Origin: Serpula lacrymans var. lacrymans S7.9
Taxonomy: Eukaryota > Basidiomycota > Agaricomycetes > Boletales > Serpulaceae
DNA length: 64,000 nucleotides
NCBI RefSeq assembly: GCF_000218685.1
Contig: NW_006763293.1
Span: 1,733,968-1,797,967 of the forward strand
Reading direction: 5' to 3'
Shown: piece after piece, positions 25,073 to 36,427 of the stretch
Layout of the letters: each line of letters begins with the position of its first letter
Position numbering within the stretch: the stretch's first letter is position 1
Notes under the pieces: model-generated
Told to the model about the DNA's origin: nothing
What the model saw: only the letters and a program-made list of their open reading frames with translations
Databases searched by the model: none
Position numbers and translations under genes: made by a program

Positions 25073-25610
25073 ATGTCGACCTCAAAGGCAAAGACAAAAG
25101 TACAGCCTCTTTCAGATCAGGGTATGTGCCAAAATGTAGACGGCGGTCGTGTTTTCACTTGGGCTGACTAGCCAGAGATCCAAACAAACTACTCGCGCAT
25201 GCAAAGTGACCTCCAGACTCTAGCGGGCAAAGTAGGAGAGCTCGAACAGGAGGCAGAAGAACATGGGTAGGTATTTCTCGCCTTTGATCTACATTACATG
25301 CTTAGATATTTTCTTCACACAGGTTGGTGCTGTCGACACTGAACGAGGCACTTGCTGAAGATCCAGATCGGAAATGTTTCCGCCTCATCGGAGGTGTGCT
25401 TGTTGAGCGTACAGTGAAGGATGTCGTGCCTGCGCTACAAACTAACCGCGATGGGGTATGTTATGTGACAGTGCCTAGTGGATTGATCGCTGACGTTTTC
25501 TCCAGATCAGAAAAGTTATCTCAAATCTATCCGAACAATACAAAGCAAAGGAGCAGGACTTTGAAACGTTCAAACAAGATTACAACATTCGACCCATCCA
25601 AAAAGCATAA
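25073..25610 (+). CDS. Prefoldin subunit 2
   Basis: Beta-type subunit of the hexameric prefoldin chaperone, which hands unfolded actin and tubulin to the CCT chaperonin in the cytosol. After splicing the chain reads MSTSKAKTKVQPLSDQ, EIQTNYSRMQSDLQTLAGKV, ELEQEAEEHGLVLSTLNEAL, CFRLIGGVLVERTVKDVVPA, LQTNRDG, IRKVISNLSEQYKAKEQDFE, YNIRPIQKA. The two coiled coils flanking a beta-hairpin with R-x-x-GGVLVERT are typical of PFD2. Three introns, with the first acceptor at CCAG before AGATCC and the stop at 25608-25610. Length of about 125 residues fits the family. Confidence 0.92.
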
Positions 25611-26518
25611 CAAAGATCGCCTTATCATGGCTACTCACCTTGTCTGTATCCCATACCTTGTAATAGTGAGTCCTGTCCTCCTGGCGATGTTTATCCCCGC
25701 AGCCTCTAACTGTTTGTCTTGTAGCGCTATTTGTACGGTTATAGAGATATAGCTCCTTGCTCACTTGCGATTCTTTGTAAACCCCTAGCGTGCGTTTCCT
25801 CAGGTTCATCGCCCCCTTCGGTATGCTCGCCTGCGTGATCATGCATCTTCATAAAGGGTTCAAAGCGCCAGGTAACAAAGTAGTGTATCAACAGCATGCG
25901 TAGGCTGTCTGAACTTAGCACTTTTAAAATATATACATACATTTGCACCTTGTCTAAAACTTTTCCAAGTCTGCCCTCTAGGAACAACTTCAAGCCACGC
26001 GAAACTTGAGTCAACGTAATCACCACCACGGCCAGGCCTTTGACAGTTCTGTTATGATCGTGCCCGTCATCAGGCACTGGCAACTCCCATTTATCTTTCC
26101 CAAGTTCACTTATAGAATCCAACTTCCAAATAACCATATCCTCAATCATATTTGATACTTTCTACGAATCAAGTGCACTGTTTGCTGATGAACTGCTCGA
26201 TTCCGTCAACCGCCGCAATGCGCTGTGCTCTTCGCTGTTTTCGTATGGGTAAAAACTGTTTCACCCGGGAGATATCTTGTCCCAAGGCACCATGTACCGC
26301 GTGCTTTTCTGGGAAGCTATCAAATTCCCATCGCCGTAGATGCTGTCCTATTAGGATACAAAACGGGCACAAGCTTTTGGCCGCAAGGCGATCTGCACTT
26401 ATTCCTGTCATTTGGTTTCCTCGAGTTTTCCATCAGGTTTCAAGGCTTCAGTCCGTGCAGCTTCTGCTCGCATATCTTTCGTTCTTTTGTACTACATTCA
26501 TTTGTCTATACTCTCAAG
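25611..26518. other. Region without a supported gene; possible tiny membrane protein
   Basis: About 900 bp between prefoldin 2 and the CAP protein gene. A plus-strand chain starting at 25627 (MATHLVCIPYLVI) could be spliced, through an 8-nt exon near 25725, to FIAPFGMLACVIMHLHKGF and a stop near 25904, giving a protein of about 47 residues with one membrane helix. The tiny exon makes this doubtful. The rest is probably the promoter of the CAP gene. Confidence 0.25.
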
Positions 26519-27132
26519 ATGTTCTGGTTTCTCTTGGTTTCTGCTGTGTTGGGCCTCCTTTCGACGACGAATGCTGCATCGGCCTACGATATCGATACCG
26601 ACTCGACTCTACTGTATCTGTACGCTCATAACGTTTACCGAGCCGGGTACAACGCGTCGCAGCTAACCTGGTCGACTGATTTGGCTTCCAAGGCGCAACA
26701 ATGGGCTAGCAGTTGTCAGTTCAAGCATATTAATAGCGAACTGGGACCTTACGGTGAAAACATCGCAGCTGGCACTGGATTTTTCTCTATCATCAACGCG
26801 ATGGAGATGTTCACTCAGGACCAGTGTATGTCTCTAGCGTATCATTTTATCGCTTTATCAATAACCTCGTTTATGGTAGCCTCCTTTAATCCACTGAGCC
26901 CATCGTTTTCTGATTTCACGCAAGTTGTATGGCAGTCTACTACGCAGCTTGGTTGTGCGATGGCCCAATGTGGAGACATATTTCCTTCATCGTACGGCAA
27001 TGCTTTGCTACACGTCTGCCTGTATAATCCCCCGGGTAATATAATTGGAGAACTACAGTGAGTTAATTGTATAAAAGTGTGGTCCATAGACTAAACAGCT
27101 TTCCCCTTTCCAGGTCGAATGTCATATTTTAA
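26519..27132 (+). CDS. Secreted CAP/SCP (PR-1, Pry-like) protein
   Basis: Extracellular cysteine-rich protein of the CAP superfamily; fungal members (Pry1 type) bind sterols and fatty acids. The ATG at 26519 opens a clean signal peptide, MFWFLLVSAVLGLLSTTNA. Exons 26519-26825, 26880-27057 and 27114-27132 give 167 residues. CAP motifs: YLYAHNVYRAGYNASQLTWS, LASKAQQWASSCQFKH, LGPYGENIAAGTG, DFTQVVWQSTTQLGCAMAQC, and HVCLYNPPGNIIGELQ. The first intron length (54 nt) is divisible by three, so the unspliced frame also stays open; splicing is preferred because GTATGT...TAG gives SSFNPLSPSFSDFTQ, matching the family. The last exon encodes only SNVIF. Confidence 0.9.
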
Positions 27133-27777
27133 ATTGGCGCTATATTATGATTTTACACATTTTGGGCATTGTAAGTATCTTCAACTTGCGCTTTTTGTGG
27201 TTAATCTTCCCATACTCACGTAGTCTAGCTTGTTTCTTCGCACTTTCTGTTTGGGTTTACACTGTTTTCTTGAAGTATACAAGGTTATTGGGCGCGGTGG
27301 ATCTGACTAAGTCACTGGGCTTTGCTCTGGGAGCATTGTATTATTTTGACACCGTTGTCTTCATGCTGTTATTTCCTTTCTTGTTGAAATGCACGTCTGG
27401 TTACGACTATATTTGATCTGGTTATTTTCTGCATGCTAAAGGATACGTCTTCAGAACGATCCCTTCCATCATTGATTTGCAGAGAGATACGGGTGACATG
27501 CAATATTAATCGCACGTACCGGTGTTAACGCAGATCACTGGTAAGTTCATCCTTCTTTGCCCAAATCAGAAAATGCGTAGTTTGGTAGTATTATCTCATT
27601 CAATTTCCCTCCACTGCGCCTGTACTTTTCAACAAGGACGTATGGTGTTACCTCACAAATGCATAAGTCGAGAAAACAAAAGGTTATACTGATATCCATT
27701 TTAGGAAATTGCCTATGGTGGGAGGTTTGCTTACCGAGCCCCATTGACTCGGACAGGCTTGACTCCGTCCAGTGAAC
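27133..27777. other. Spacer downstream of CAP gene
   Basis: About 650 bp, T-rich on the plus strand. A hydrophobic 89-codon frame at 27147-27416 is explained by T-richness and has no domain, so no gene is called. Confidence 0.45.
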
Positions 27778-29309
27778 ATGGAAAAGAAAAGTCGCACCCT
27801 TGCTTTCACCATGACCACGACCTTTGAGTCTTTACCTGTCGAGCTCATTGCTGAAATCCTGAGTGAACTGGACCTTGCATCTCTCATCGAGGTCTCCTAT
27901 CTTTCTCGCAGGTTGCGTTTCATTGCATCAGACTCATCTCTCAACCCATGGAGGCGCCCTATAATTCGAAATCTCTACAATCTCGATTATGAGAACTGCC
28001 TGAAGCACCTGAGCGTCCGCACCATCGTTCCTCGACAGAACTGGATCGAAGTCTTGAGTCTCGCTACACCGAGCTTTTTGCTTTTCGATGCGACACTGCC
28101 AAATCTACGAGCAGTTGAATGGGAGGAATGTTTTCGCAGAAGGTTCTTGCCTGGCTGGACGAAGTGGAAGAAGGATAGTTCTTGGAGGGAAGCTTTCCTT
28201 AAGTGAGCTCTGAATGAGTTAACCCATGCGATAGTGTCTTATTCGCGTACTCAGAGTACTTCATCGAGTTTGGCATCGAAGTCATACATCTTGTACCACA
28301 GATGAATCATGGACGAAGTTAGTTGCTATAATTGTTGTGCTGCAGGCTTACTAAGTCTGGTACCTAGGTATGTTGTTCTCAATAGAAACGGGTCTGCGAA
28401 TGAACTTGAAGGATCGTCGCGAAGCTTCAATCCCCTCGTGATTTTTAACGAAATGAAGTGCGTTTTCAAGCTAACCATATAAGTACCGAGTTGATGGATC
28501 GAACCATATGACATTTGTAGGCTTCAGAGTAACCTGGCCCACCTTGAAACTAGAGTGAGGGTATGTCGCAGACTCACTCACTAATGCTTAAAATCCTTAA
28601 AGCTAAACTCTAATCTTTAGCTGGTCGTCGAATTTCCAGATGTACGCATCATCGCCCTTGGCGTTCTTAATCGACCGAAGACGCAATTCACGGTCAATGC
28701 AAACGCTCGGGCTTTTCTGCACCCTCCTGGCATTGAAGCGGTCGACAACATTCTCACAGGTAGCAGCGATGGGAATGACTCTGTAGAATCCGACAATAAC
28801 ACTCAACCTCCTAATACGTTACCTGACAGGTTATATTTTCCTGGTTGGTCGTATTTTCCTGATTCGAGTCTCGATATTAATATCCTGTGAAGTTAATCAG
28901 ACATCTCAAGCAGGCTATGACCGACTTACATATCCGTTACCGTCGCATTCTTACCGTGATTATCCGTTCTACACACCCGGCGGAAGCGATAAAAGGTGGA
29001 TGGGCTCTGGTGCTTTGGAAGAAGAAGGCATGCAGTGGGTTGGTGGTCTCATGTCAGCTTTCGAGCCACATGGTATTTTCCTGTCCAGTGGACTGATTAT
29101 GAGATGTTTTCAGGTTAACTACACAGATTATTGGATCTCATACTAGGGAGACCATAGCGGATGGGCCTCCTCTCCAAGAAATGGATATAGTGACCGGTGC
29201 TGGTCGAAATCAATATGCCTCATTCTCCTGGCAAGATCTTCTGGTGATTGCACCGTGGATGCAGGAGAGAGTGTCCAAGATTATCTATGGTCCTGGCCTC
29301 GGGAACTAG
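27778..29309 (+). CDS. F-box domain protein
   Basis: Likely substrate adaptor of an SCF ubiquitin ligase. The ATG at 27778 leads to the F-box at about residues 14-55: FESLPVELIAEILSELDLAS, then LIEVSYLSRRLRFIASD. The C-terminal part is a chain of exons encoding NWIEVLSLATPSFLLFDATL, LPNLRAVEWEECFRRRFLPG, VRLVVEFPDVRIIALGVLNR, YPLPSHSYRDYPFYTPGGSD, GALEEEGMQWVGGLM, ATREs-like MADGPPLQEMDIVTGAG and a terminal SWQDLLVIAPWMQERVSKII. No leucine-rich or WD repeats are visible, so the target-binding part is unclassified. Exon borders at 28205-28560 and 28830-29160 are approximate. I believe similar F-box proteins of unknown target are common in Agaricomycetes, which is recollection, not alignment. 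Confidence 0.78.
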
Positions 29310-30062
29310 GCACAGATCTTGCTTATATCTTCCCATATAATCTTCTATGCATATATTAACACACATTGTTAACGGCACTTCCCTTCAGTCTAACCTCGCA
29401 GTTATAATACGATACCTTTAACAAGCTATCTGTTCCTACCGTCAACGTGTCAACGATGTCAACTCTAAAGTCTGTCCTGTGGACCACTGCGGTATTTGTT
29501 TCCCACGATCCATGCACGCCGCTCCGCCTTTCCTTTGTCGTCGACCGAGGTGAGACATATAGCCGCTGACGTAGAGAAAGGAATGACAGTCCAGCATTCT
29601 GAGTTCCTTGGATTATTGTTCTATCCCTCAGCTGTGCAGTGCTGATGCCTTCCTTTTTGTTACTTCGCATGGCTTTGTCTTTTGTCAGTGCACTCTTGGT
29701 TTGTCTACCGACTTTGTTGGAGATCTAACCTTAAAGATCACTCCTGCGTCGGGCCGCCGAATTACTAACCGACATATTAACAAAGGCACTTCTTTTGCGA
29801 CAAATCCCTGAAAGGAATTTCGTCGTTGGATCTTCGTTCTGAAGCATTTGCCGGAGTGGCTAGCGTCCTTTAAAATGCAACATCGAATCCATGCAGAGAG
29901 TCCACTTCTTATACCACCCCCCACTTAATTCTTTCTATCCTATTACCCTCGACGTTGCGGGACAACGTCATTTTACCTTCATTAATTTTTTGGAACTGGT
30001 TTCTCATTTAATTATCCTTTTATCAATGGTGCGTTATCTCTGATGCCATATGGCGTGGATCG
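29310..30062. other. Promoter region of C2H2 gene
   Basis: About 750 bp with no supported frame. Short frames on both strands near 29600-29930 overlap each other and lack domains. Confidence 0.4.
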
Positions 30063-31298
30063 ATGGTGTTCACTGTGTTCCGTTTTCATGATTCCCAGAA
30101 CCCTTGCTACCATTGCGAGAAAACCTTTGTCCGCAGAGGTGATCTAACGCGTCATATGAGTTTACATACCGGCTACAGGTAAATATTTTGCTTCCTTCAG
30201 AGAATGTATCATAGCTAACAACAAACTCAGACCCCATGTATGCGAAACATGTGGTAAAGGTTTCTCTCAGCGTTCTGGTCTCAAGACACACTGGAATGTG
30301 CAGTGAGTATCGCTTGTTTCTGCTGCAGGATCTTACTCATGCTCGGACAGCACGAAAGAAAAACCGTATGTCTGTGGCATAGGCACATGTCGGAAAGCTT
30401 TTGGTGATCCATCGTCTTGCACTCGACATCGCAAAGAGACACACCGAAGCGAAGGAGCATATCAGTGCATACATCCTAGATGCGCTACCAAGTACGTTTC
30501 CCCCTCCATTGTCGGCGATGTTCCGCTTTAACGGCTGTGTCGATGCAGGATTAAACGTCGCTCTGCGTTCACAGCGCATTTAAAGAAGCATGGAATCGAT
30601 CCAGCCATTGTAGATGCTATGGATGGGATAGGTCCCTCGAAGCCATCTCTTCACCATGAAGTTGAGGCCCGATCATCACGCCCTCATGGCACGGTTCCGT
30701 ATCAACATTCTCCAGAGACATACAATATCAGTAAGTCAAGGTACAACTTGTGAGACTTGTCTCTAACATCGCCTTGTCAGCCCGGACCGATGGTCCCATG
30801 ATGCATCGAGTTGTCACTCCGTCTATTCGCCCTGGAGGCGGTCCTGTTCAAGATTTTGCATTTCTGTCGGCCACCCCAACTATCCCTCAGGGAACCCATG
30901 CTTTTGGTACCGAACAATGTATGAGCACATATAGCCCCAGCCCATCTCTCTCATCCTCTCCGTCGTCGTCCCCATCCTCGTCTGGTTCTTCTTCTTCTTC
31001 TTCCTCGCCTCAGCCGTCATCAACAATGTCGTCACCACATTCATTACCTATGAGTTTCACGGGAACACGCAATAGCCCTGATACTCCTTACACCCCTCCT
31101 AATAAAATGTCTGACCTCCCTTCACGCCCTCCTTCTGTATACCCCTCTCCTTATCTGCAATCGACGGCGTCGACGTATAGCCCTCTTTCTACACAAGTGT
31201 GTGGAGGACCAAGTCCCGAACACTTCGCCTACACACCACAGCGATGGTTTTCTTGGCCGAATGACGTCAATTATTCCTCTCCGTCATCTGATGCTTAA
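30063..31298 (+). CDS. C2H2 zinc-finger transcription factor with four fingers
   Basis: Nuclear DNA-binding regulator. The ATG at 30063 gives MVFTVFRFHDSQNP and then four fingers across short exons: CYHCEKTFVRRGDLTRHMSL, HVCETCGKGFSQRSGLKTHW, YVCGIGTCRKAFGDPSSCTR, and YQCIHPRCATRIKRRSAFTA. Fingers 3 and 4 have the longer CxxxxC spacing. The linkers HTGYRP and HTKEKPY resemble the usual TGEKP linker. The C-terminal exon (from about 30781) is Ser/Pro-rich, with a serine run encoded by TTC repeats near 30990 and several SP/TP dipeptides. Finger arrangement at the N-terminus plus an S/P tail is common in basidiomycete regulators; the target is unknown. An upstream exon cannot be excluded, as the frame is open before 30063. 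Confidence 0.85.
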
Positions 31299-31789
31299 GA
31301 TGTATACATACGCCGTGGACTTTCTACCGCATGATTATACCTTTCTGGACAGAGACTTTAGACTAACTTTCTTTCTCCTTGCCAAACACTAAAGTTTGAC
31401 ATAAATTAAATATCATTTATCCCTGTAGCGTTGGTGATTTTCTTTCTCTCTTTAATGCCGTGTATTATAGATACACAATAGTCCTTTCATATGTATACCC
31501 GTAATAATCTGACTGTATAATTTTTGTACCGTACTACAGTGTATATAGCACACGATTTTCAATTGAGCACGTGAGAGCACGGAGACCAACAGCGGCAAAT
31601 AGCACCCTGGTTTCCGCTCCATCATCTACGTTTACATACAACAAATTCTCAAGGCTGCGTTTTCAAGCGTCTATTCCTCTGTTCTTTGCCCCCTTGTCCC
31701 GTCTTCGCTCTCCGTTTCGCTCTTGTGATTCTGCACTGGTCAGAGGCTGTTTTCTGCGGTCCAAACGCGTTTTTTTGCCGCAGAAGATA
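31299..31789. other. Spacer and promoter of the deubiquitinase gene
   Basis: About 490 bp of AT-rich 3' flank followed by a promoter/leader. The frame upstream of the deubiquitinase start is open from 31571 but has no earlier ATG, so it is left out. Confidence 0.45.
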
Positions 31790-34038
31790 ATGTTGGCTTC
31801 GCCACTTTACCCCACATCACCCTTTTCTCAGCAGCCTCCAGAAGATTCCACACAATATCGACCTGTTAGAGACTTGGAAGCTTTCAATAGCCTTCTTCCA
31901 CCCCCAATCGAGTTTGTAGAGGGATCATCATCGGGCACCCTCGCTATAGCAGAAGGAAAATATGAAGCTATCAATGCCACTCCCAAGGCCACTACAAAAA
32001 ACCTTGTAAGCAAATCCCATGGATACCTGTCTTTGTCAAGTAAGCTGAGATCGTGTAGCCTCGTGAAAATGGAAAAGCCTCTACCTCCACTATGGTAAAA
32101 TCTCAAAAATCACCTGTAACACCCTCCTCTGGTCAGAAAAAACAACCTCAACTCTATAACGGTGTTTTGGATTTGTCATGGCCTTCAGGTTGCTCTGTTG
32201 GCAGTGGTCTCCACAACACTGGCAACACCTGTTTTCTGAACAGTGCTTTACAATGTCTCTTGCACACTCCCCCTCTTCTTCATATCATCAGTGCGCACTC
32301 AAAAGCCGATCCATGTGAGTCGATTCATGATCTCATGTTCTAAAGCTAACGAATATATGGCATAGGTCGAGTAAAAACTGGATTTTGCATGTCGTGTAAC
32401 TTAAGACAAGTGGCGGTGGAGGCCCATGCAACAAAGCGCGCTTTCGTGCCCTATCCAATAACTACGAAACTTCAGAGTGCGTATTCTTCATCTGATATCT
32501 AAGTGATAAGGAGACTGACAGTGACGGCAAAAGCTATTGCCAAGCACATGAAGAGAGGAAGGCAAGAGGATTCTCACGAGTTTCTTCGTTATGCTATAGA
32601 CGCCCTCCAAAAATCATGCCTAGCAGGCTATCCACCGTAAGTATAGGACAAAGAAGATTCATCTTCTGTGCGTTGACCACTTGACAGAAAACTTGATCCC
32701 AAAGTAGCAGAGACGACTTGGGTTCACCGAATATTCGGTGGACACCTACGCTCACGTGTCACCTGTCGCGAATGTCAGCATAACAGCGACACTTTCGACA
32801 GTATACTTGACCTAAGCCTTGACATATATGGTGTGGCCAGCATAAAAGAAGCTCTCCGAAAGTTTGTTGCCGTCGACTATCTCAAGGGAAGCGACAAATA
32901 CAAATGCGAAAAGTAAGTACAGCTGAATTGCCTTAATGGGTGAGGTCAGATATTCACCTTCTTTGTCAGGTGCAAAAAAGCCGTCATAGCCGAAAAACGA
33001 TTCACAGTCCATGATGCCCCAGTGGTTCTCACGGTCCATTTGAAGCGATTTTCACCACTGGGTCGGAAAATCGGCCACTATGTCAAGTACGACGACCGCT
33101 TAGGCCTACAACCCATAATGAGTGAGGGTCAGTTTGGACCATCGTATTCACTCTATGGCGTTATATGCCATGCTGGTGGTGGGCCAAACTCGGGCCACTA
33201 CTACGCTCATGTCAAAGGAGGGAATGGTCAGTGGTACGAGATGAATGATGGCATGGTTTCGTCTCAAAGGAATTCACCCGTTGGCATGAAGAATGCGTAC
33301 ATGTTGTTCTACATCCGCGATAAAGGCCAGTCTTTGGAAGCCGCGATCACCCGTCCGCTACCAACACCGAAAGTTGGTATCGTAGCTAACATGAGGAAGC
33401 GAAAAGTCATTGATAGCGACGAGGAGGCAGATGATGAAGATGTAGGAGTAAAAGCATCTCGACCGTTTATCGGCCCTCTACTTCCCTCCCTCATGTCTGA
33501 CGGCGAAGAGAAGAAACTACCAAAACCTGTAGCCCGTGATCCTCAAGCGGAGCTCGTACAGAAGAAGATTGAAGCTACCTCCCAGAAAGCAAACACTGCC
33601 CTGTCGAGTTTGACACAATACGACGAAGACAAATCAGAGACTTCAAAGGAGGAGAGTGCCGAGGTTACATCTACGTCAAAGACCGATGGCTTTGCTACGG
33701 AGTCGCCACCTACATCGTCACCCCCTCCCTCTTCCATTCCTACCAGTAGCTTTTACTCCTCATCGACTATTAACGAGAAGAAACGCAAATCGCCTGATGG
33801 TAATGACGACAACAATGCATCATTAAGTTCCCCTGTCCGTAAATCTATACACACCCCTTCTCCCAAACGTGCGTCACTAGGACATCGCAATGCCTCTAGA
33901 AAATCTTCCTTTGGGGGCGGGGCACTCAATCCATACAATCGCTTGAAGAACAGTAACAACCTGCATTGGTCAGAGCCTCGTCATAGCCATGGCCATAAAC
34001 CAATACAATATGGCAAGAGAAGGAAAATGATTATATAA
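31790..34038 (+). CDS. Ubiquitin C-terminal hydrolase, USP36/USP42 type
   Basis: Cysteine protease that removes ubiquitin; USP36-type enzymes act mainly in the nucleolus and nucleus. Cys box: [23 protein letters not shown]-like region: [20 protein letters not shown]. Zinc-binding CxxC pairs: [17 protein letters not shown] and [17 protein letters not shown]. His box: [20 protein letters not shown], then [14 protein letters not shown]. The HLKRF block is present. The catalytic domain is followed by about 230 residues rich in Ser, Pro, Lys and Glu, ending in a basic GKRRKMII tail suited to nucleolar targeting. The first intron (53 bp, GTAAGC to GTGTAG, about 32007-32059) gives [15 protein letters not shown]; the next splits [13 protein letters not shown]. 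It meets the phosphatase gene end to end with 108 bp between stops. Confidence 0.92.
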
Positions 34039-34146
34039 ATTGTCCTTTGGTTCTTGATCACTGCACTTTTCCTTGTTAATTAACTATAATTGCAAAACAC
34101 TTGTAACATAAGGGACTCTGGCACCTGCAAGTAACAAATGTGTAGT

Positions 34147-35922
34147 CTAGAGTTTGGCCTTGACTTCTGAAGAAAATGCAGTTGCCTTGGCTTCTTCTTC
34201 GCGACCATCCTCCCACCATATCACTGTGACGGTGGTGTCGTCTCTGTAACTTCTGGCTACAGGAGCAGGTATGCTGAGCAATCTTCTTAGAGAAGGTACA
34301 TCGCCTCCACCAAACGCATTGCGGATGAGGTGAGAACTGATGTTGTCGTCAACAAAGGCCCAAGAACCGTCCTCTTTCTTGCTGCGGTCTTTATCTTTCC
34401 CTTCTACTGTTGGTGCACCAACCGTAGTCGAAACGAGTTTTGACAGGGAAGATTTTGGGATGTCTCCTTTCAATCCTGCAAAATGTCCTCCAACGAGAGC
34501 CACTACTTCTTCGGAGCTAAGCTGGTCCCAAAGCCCATCTGTTGCTAGAACAATAAATCGAACTGCAGATGATGACTTGGATGTGAGCGCATTATCGAGG
34601 GGTGGTAAAGATAATTTGCGGTGGGTAACGACTGGCGTTGCTGTGACATATGGAGGGGTTTTGAAAGTCTGTGGAGGGGGTCGAAGCGGTTGTTTATTAC
34701 CAACAAGGAAAGCTTGGCTGAGCCTGCATTGAAACATTGAGATAACAGCACCGCGAACAATACGGAAACGTACACTTCTTGAACATCACGAGACCATTTG
34801 TACCGAGCATCTCCGAAGGCCCTCGAAGGCTCCAGCCCTCCTAATACGCGGCCTGCACGGATAACATCCATTGCCTCATTAGCAGGATGTTCAGATTGTA
34901 TTCTAGCATCAAAAGGGTTAGCATGCTAAATTTAGAAATAAAGGCTTTTGAATTGTGTTGTCGGAACAAACCTCTTGAGTTCGTTGGGATTTCGTCCTGT
35001 TTGGTCCTCGCTTAGTGTCTCCACGCGCCAAGTTCCTTTGCCATCGGGAGTCTCTTCCCAGACACCAGCTACAGCTCGGCTGTCTCCCGCACATGCCACA
35101 TACAAATTGCGATGTGCAGTATCAATCACAGCCAGTAAAGCGCAGCTCCCTGTAGGGTATGAATGAGATTTATGAAAAGCATGAGAAGGAAACGCATATA
35201 CCCGAGATTGCTGGAAGCATCGTCGCTAAAGCCATAGGATGTTGGCTGAGGTCAGGGAGCATGTTCTTCTTGATAGCAGCATCATCAAGGTTTGCAGCCA
35301 GTAGCGTCAAAGGAGCATTGAGAAGCTCTTGATCTAGCTTCGTAAATGCGCCTTGAATCACGGTAGAAATGGCTACTGGGTCCGCAGCAACAGCGATAGG
35401 ATCAGCACGAGGAGATTGAAAAAGTGATTTCACATTTTTCACGAGGCCTGAACCAGACCCTGGGCCCTTGATAAACGAGGAAAGCTCGAGGACAACAGCA
35501 TTGATGAGAGTTTTTGATAAGAGGCGAGAAGTGTGCGGGCCTCCATGACCATCCATAACTGCAAAGAAAAGTAAATCACCAGGCGCAGATGGGTCGGACG
35601 CATCTCTGGCGATTATTGTGTTTGAATGAGCATCTTCGTAAGGATCATTCGCCGCTAGTGCTGCTGTGGTGTGTTTCCAGACTATGCCTCCAGGTCTGGG
35701 ACTGCTCTCCGAGGTGGCATGCTCCTTCAAGCGTTCGTCTACGGCACCCTTGCTGAGAAGAGAGAAGGTACGGGTTGACAACATAGCTTTTCCGTCCGCA
35801 CCACGAACCCTAACGGCGAGGTCGAAAGTTTGCTGTCTGTTCTTGAACGTATAATAGAGGTAGCTCGGGGTACCGATTAGTACGGTCGTAGCAGCAATAG
35901 GCTTCCAAGCCCGCCTGAGCAT
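34147..35922 (-). CDS. Mitochondrial PP2C-family phosphatase (Ptc5 / pyruvate dehydrogenase phosphatase type)
   Basis: Metal-dependent Ser/Thr phosphatase; family members of this type activate pyruvate dehydrogenase in mitochondria. The N-terminus MLRRAWKPIAATTVLIGTPS followed by YLYYTF is basic plus one membrane segment. PP2C motifs in order: PYEDAHSN, LLFFAVMDGHGG, SCALLAVIDTAHRNLYVACA then GDSRAVAG, LSEDQTGRNPNELKR, EPSRAFGDARYKW, VRFIVLATDGLWDQLSSEEV, and YRDDTTVTVIWWEDG. The RAFGDxRYKW block and the long inserts are PDP/Ptc5-like. Three introns separate the ATG exon (35200-35922) from the rest. The bases just before the ATG (TTGCAG) look like a splice acceptor, so an upstream leader exon is possible. 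Confidence 0.9.
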
Positions 35923-36427
35923 CCCGGGCCTTGGTACTCCTGCAACGCTATACCAGATTTATGCTACGGTTACTGAACCGTCGGTCTGCGATGAGAAGTT
36001 TGTCAAATTCTCGTCCATGAAAATAAAGATTTACCCGAAAAAAGTTCAAATGACTCAACCTTAACAGCTTGAAATCGAGGTGCAGTATAAGCCTTCCCAG
36101 TCAAAGAGAAAGTATCCAATACCTTGCTTATTATACGGGTGCCCAGCTGCAAGCAGAGCCCATTCAGCCTATAAGCAAACTGGATGGAAAGAACTGGGAG
36201 CAACTGAGTTGCCGATCGTGACGCGACGCGCGGCTTGTCACGTGAATATTGTCGGAGTTTAAACGATTACTTGGCTCGTGACTTCAGCCACAAGCTTTGG
36301 ACCTGCTCTGCCACCACGACCACGACCTTCACGCAACCATTACTGGGCTGAACTATTTGCTGTAGTTATATACATTCGAAACATCTCATCTATCCACCCT
36401 TTTGGTCTCAAGCTCAACTCTGTCTGG
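35923..36427. other. Divergent spacer between phosphatase and hypothetical gene
   Basis: About 500 bp with no independent gene. The plus frame of the next gene is open from 36278, but its first ATG is 36428, so this part is read as promoter and leader. Confidence 0.45.

Noticed and set aside
26225..26518. Long upstream extension of the CAP protein frame
   Set aside because: The frame is open but ATG 26519 gives a clean signal peptide, and the extension has no domain.
27147..27416. Hydrophobic 89-codon frame after the CAP gene
   Set aside because: T-rich DNA gives Phe/Leu-rich frames by chance; no domain and no splice partners.
36278..36427. N-terminal extension of the hypothetical protein
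   Set aside because: The frame begins at a GTG and contains no ATG before 36428.
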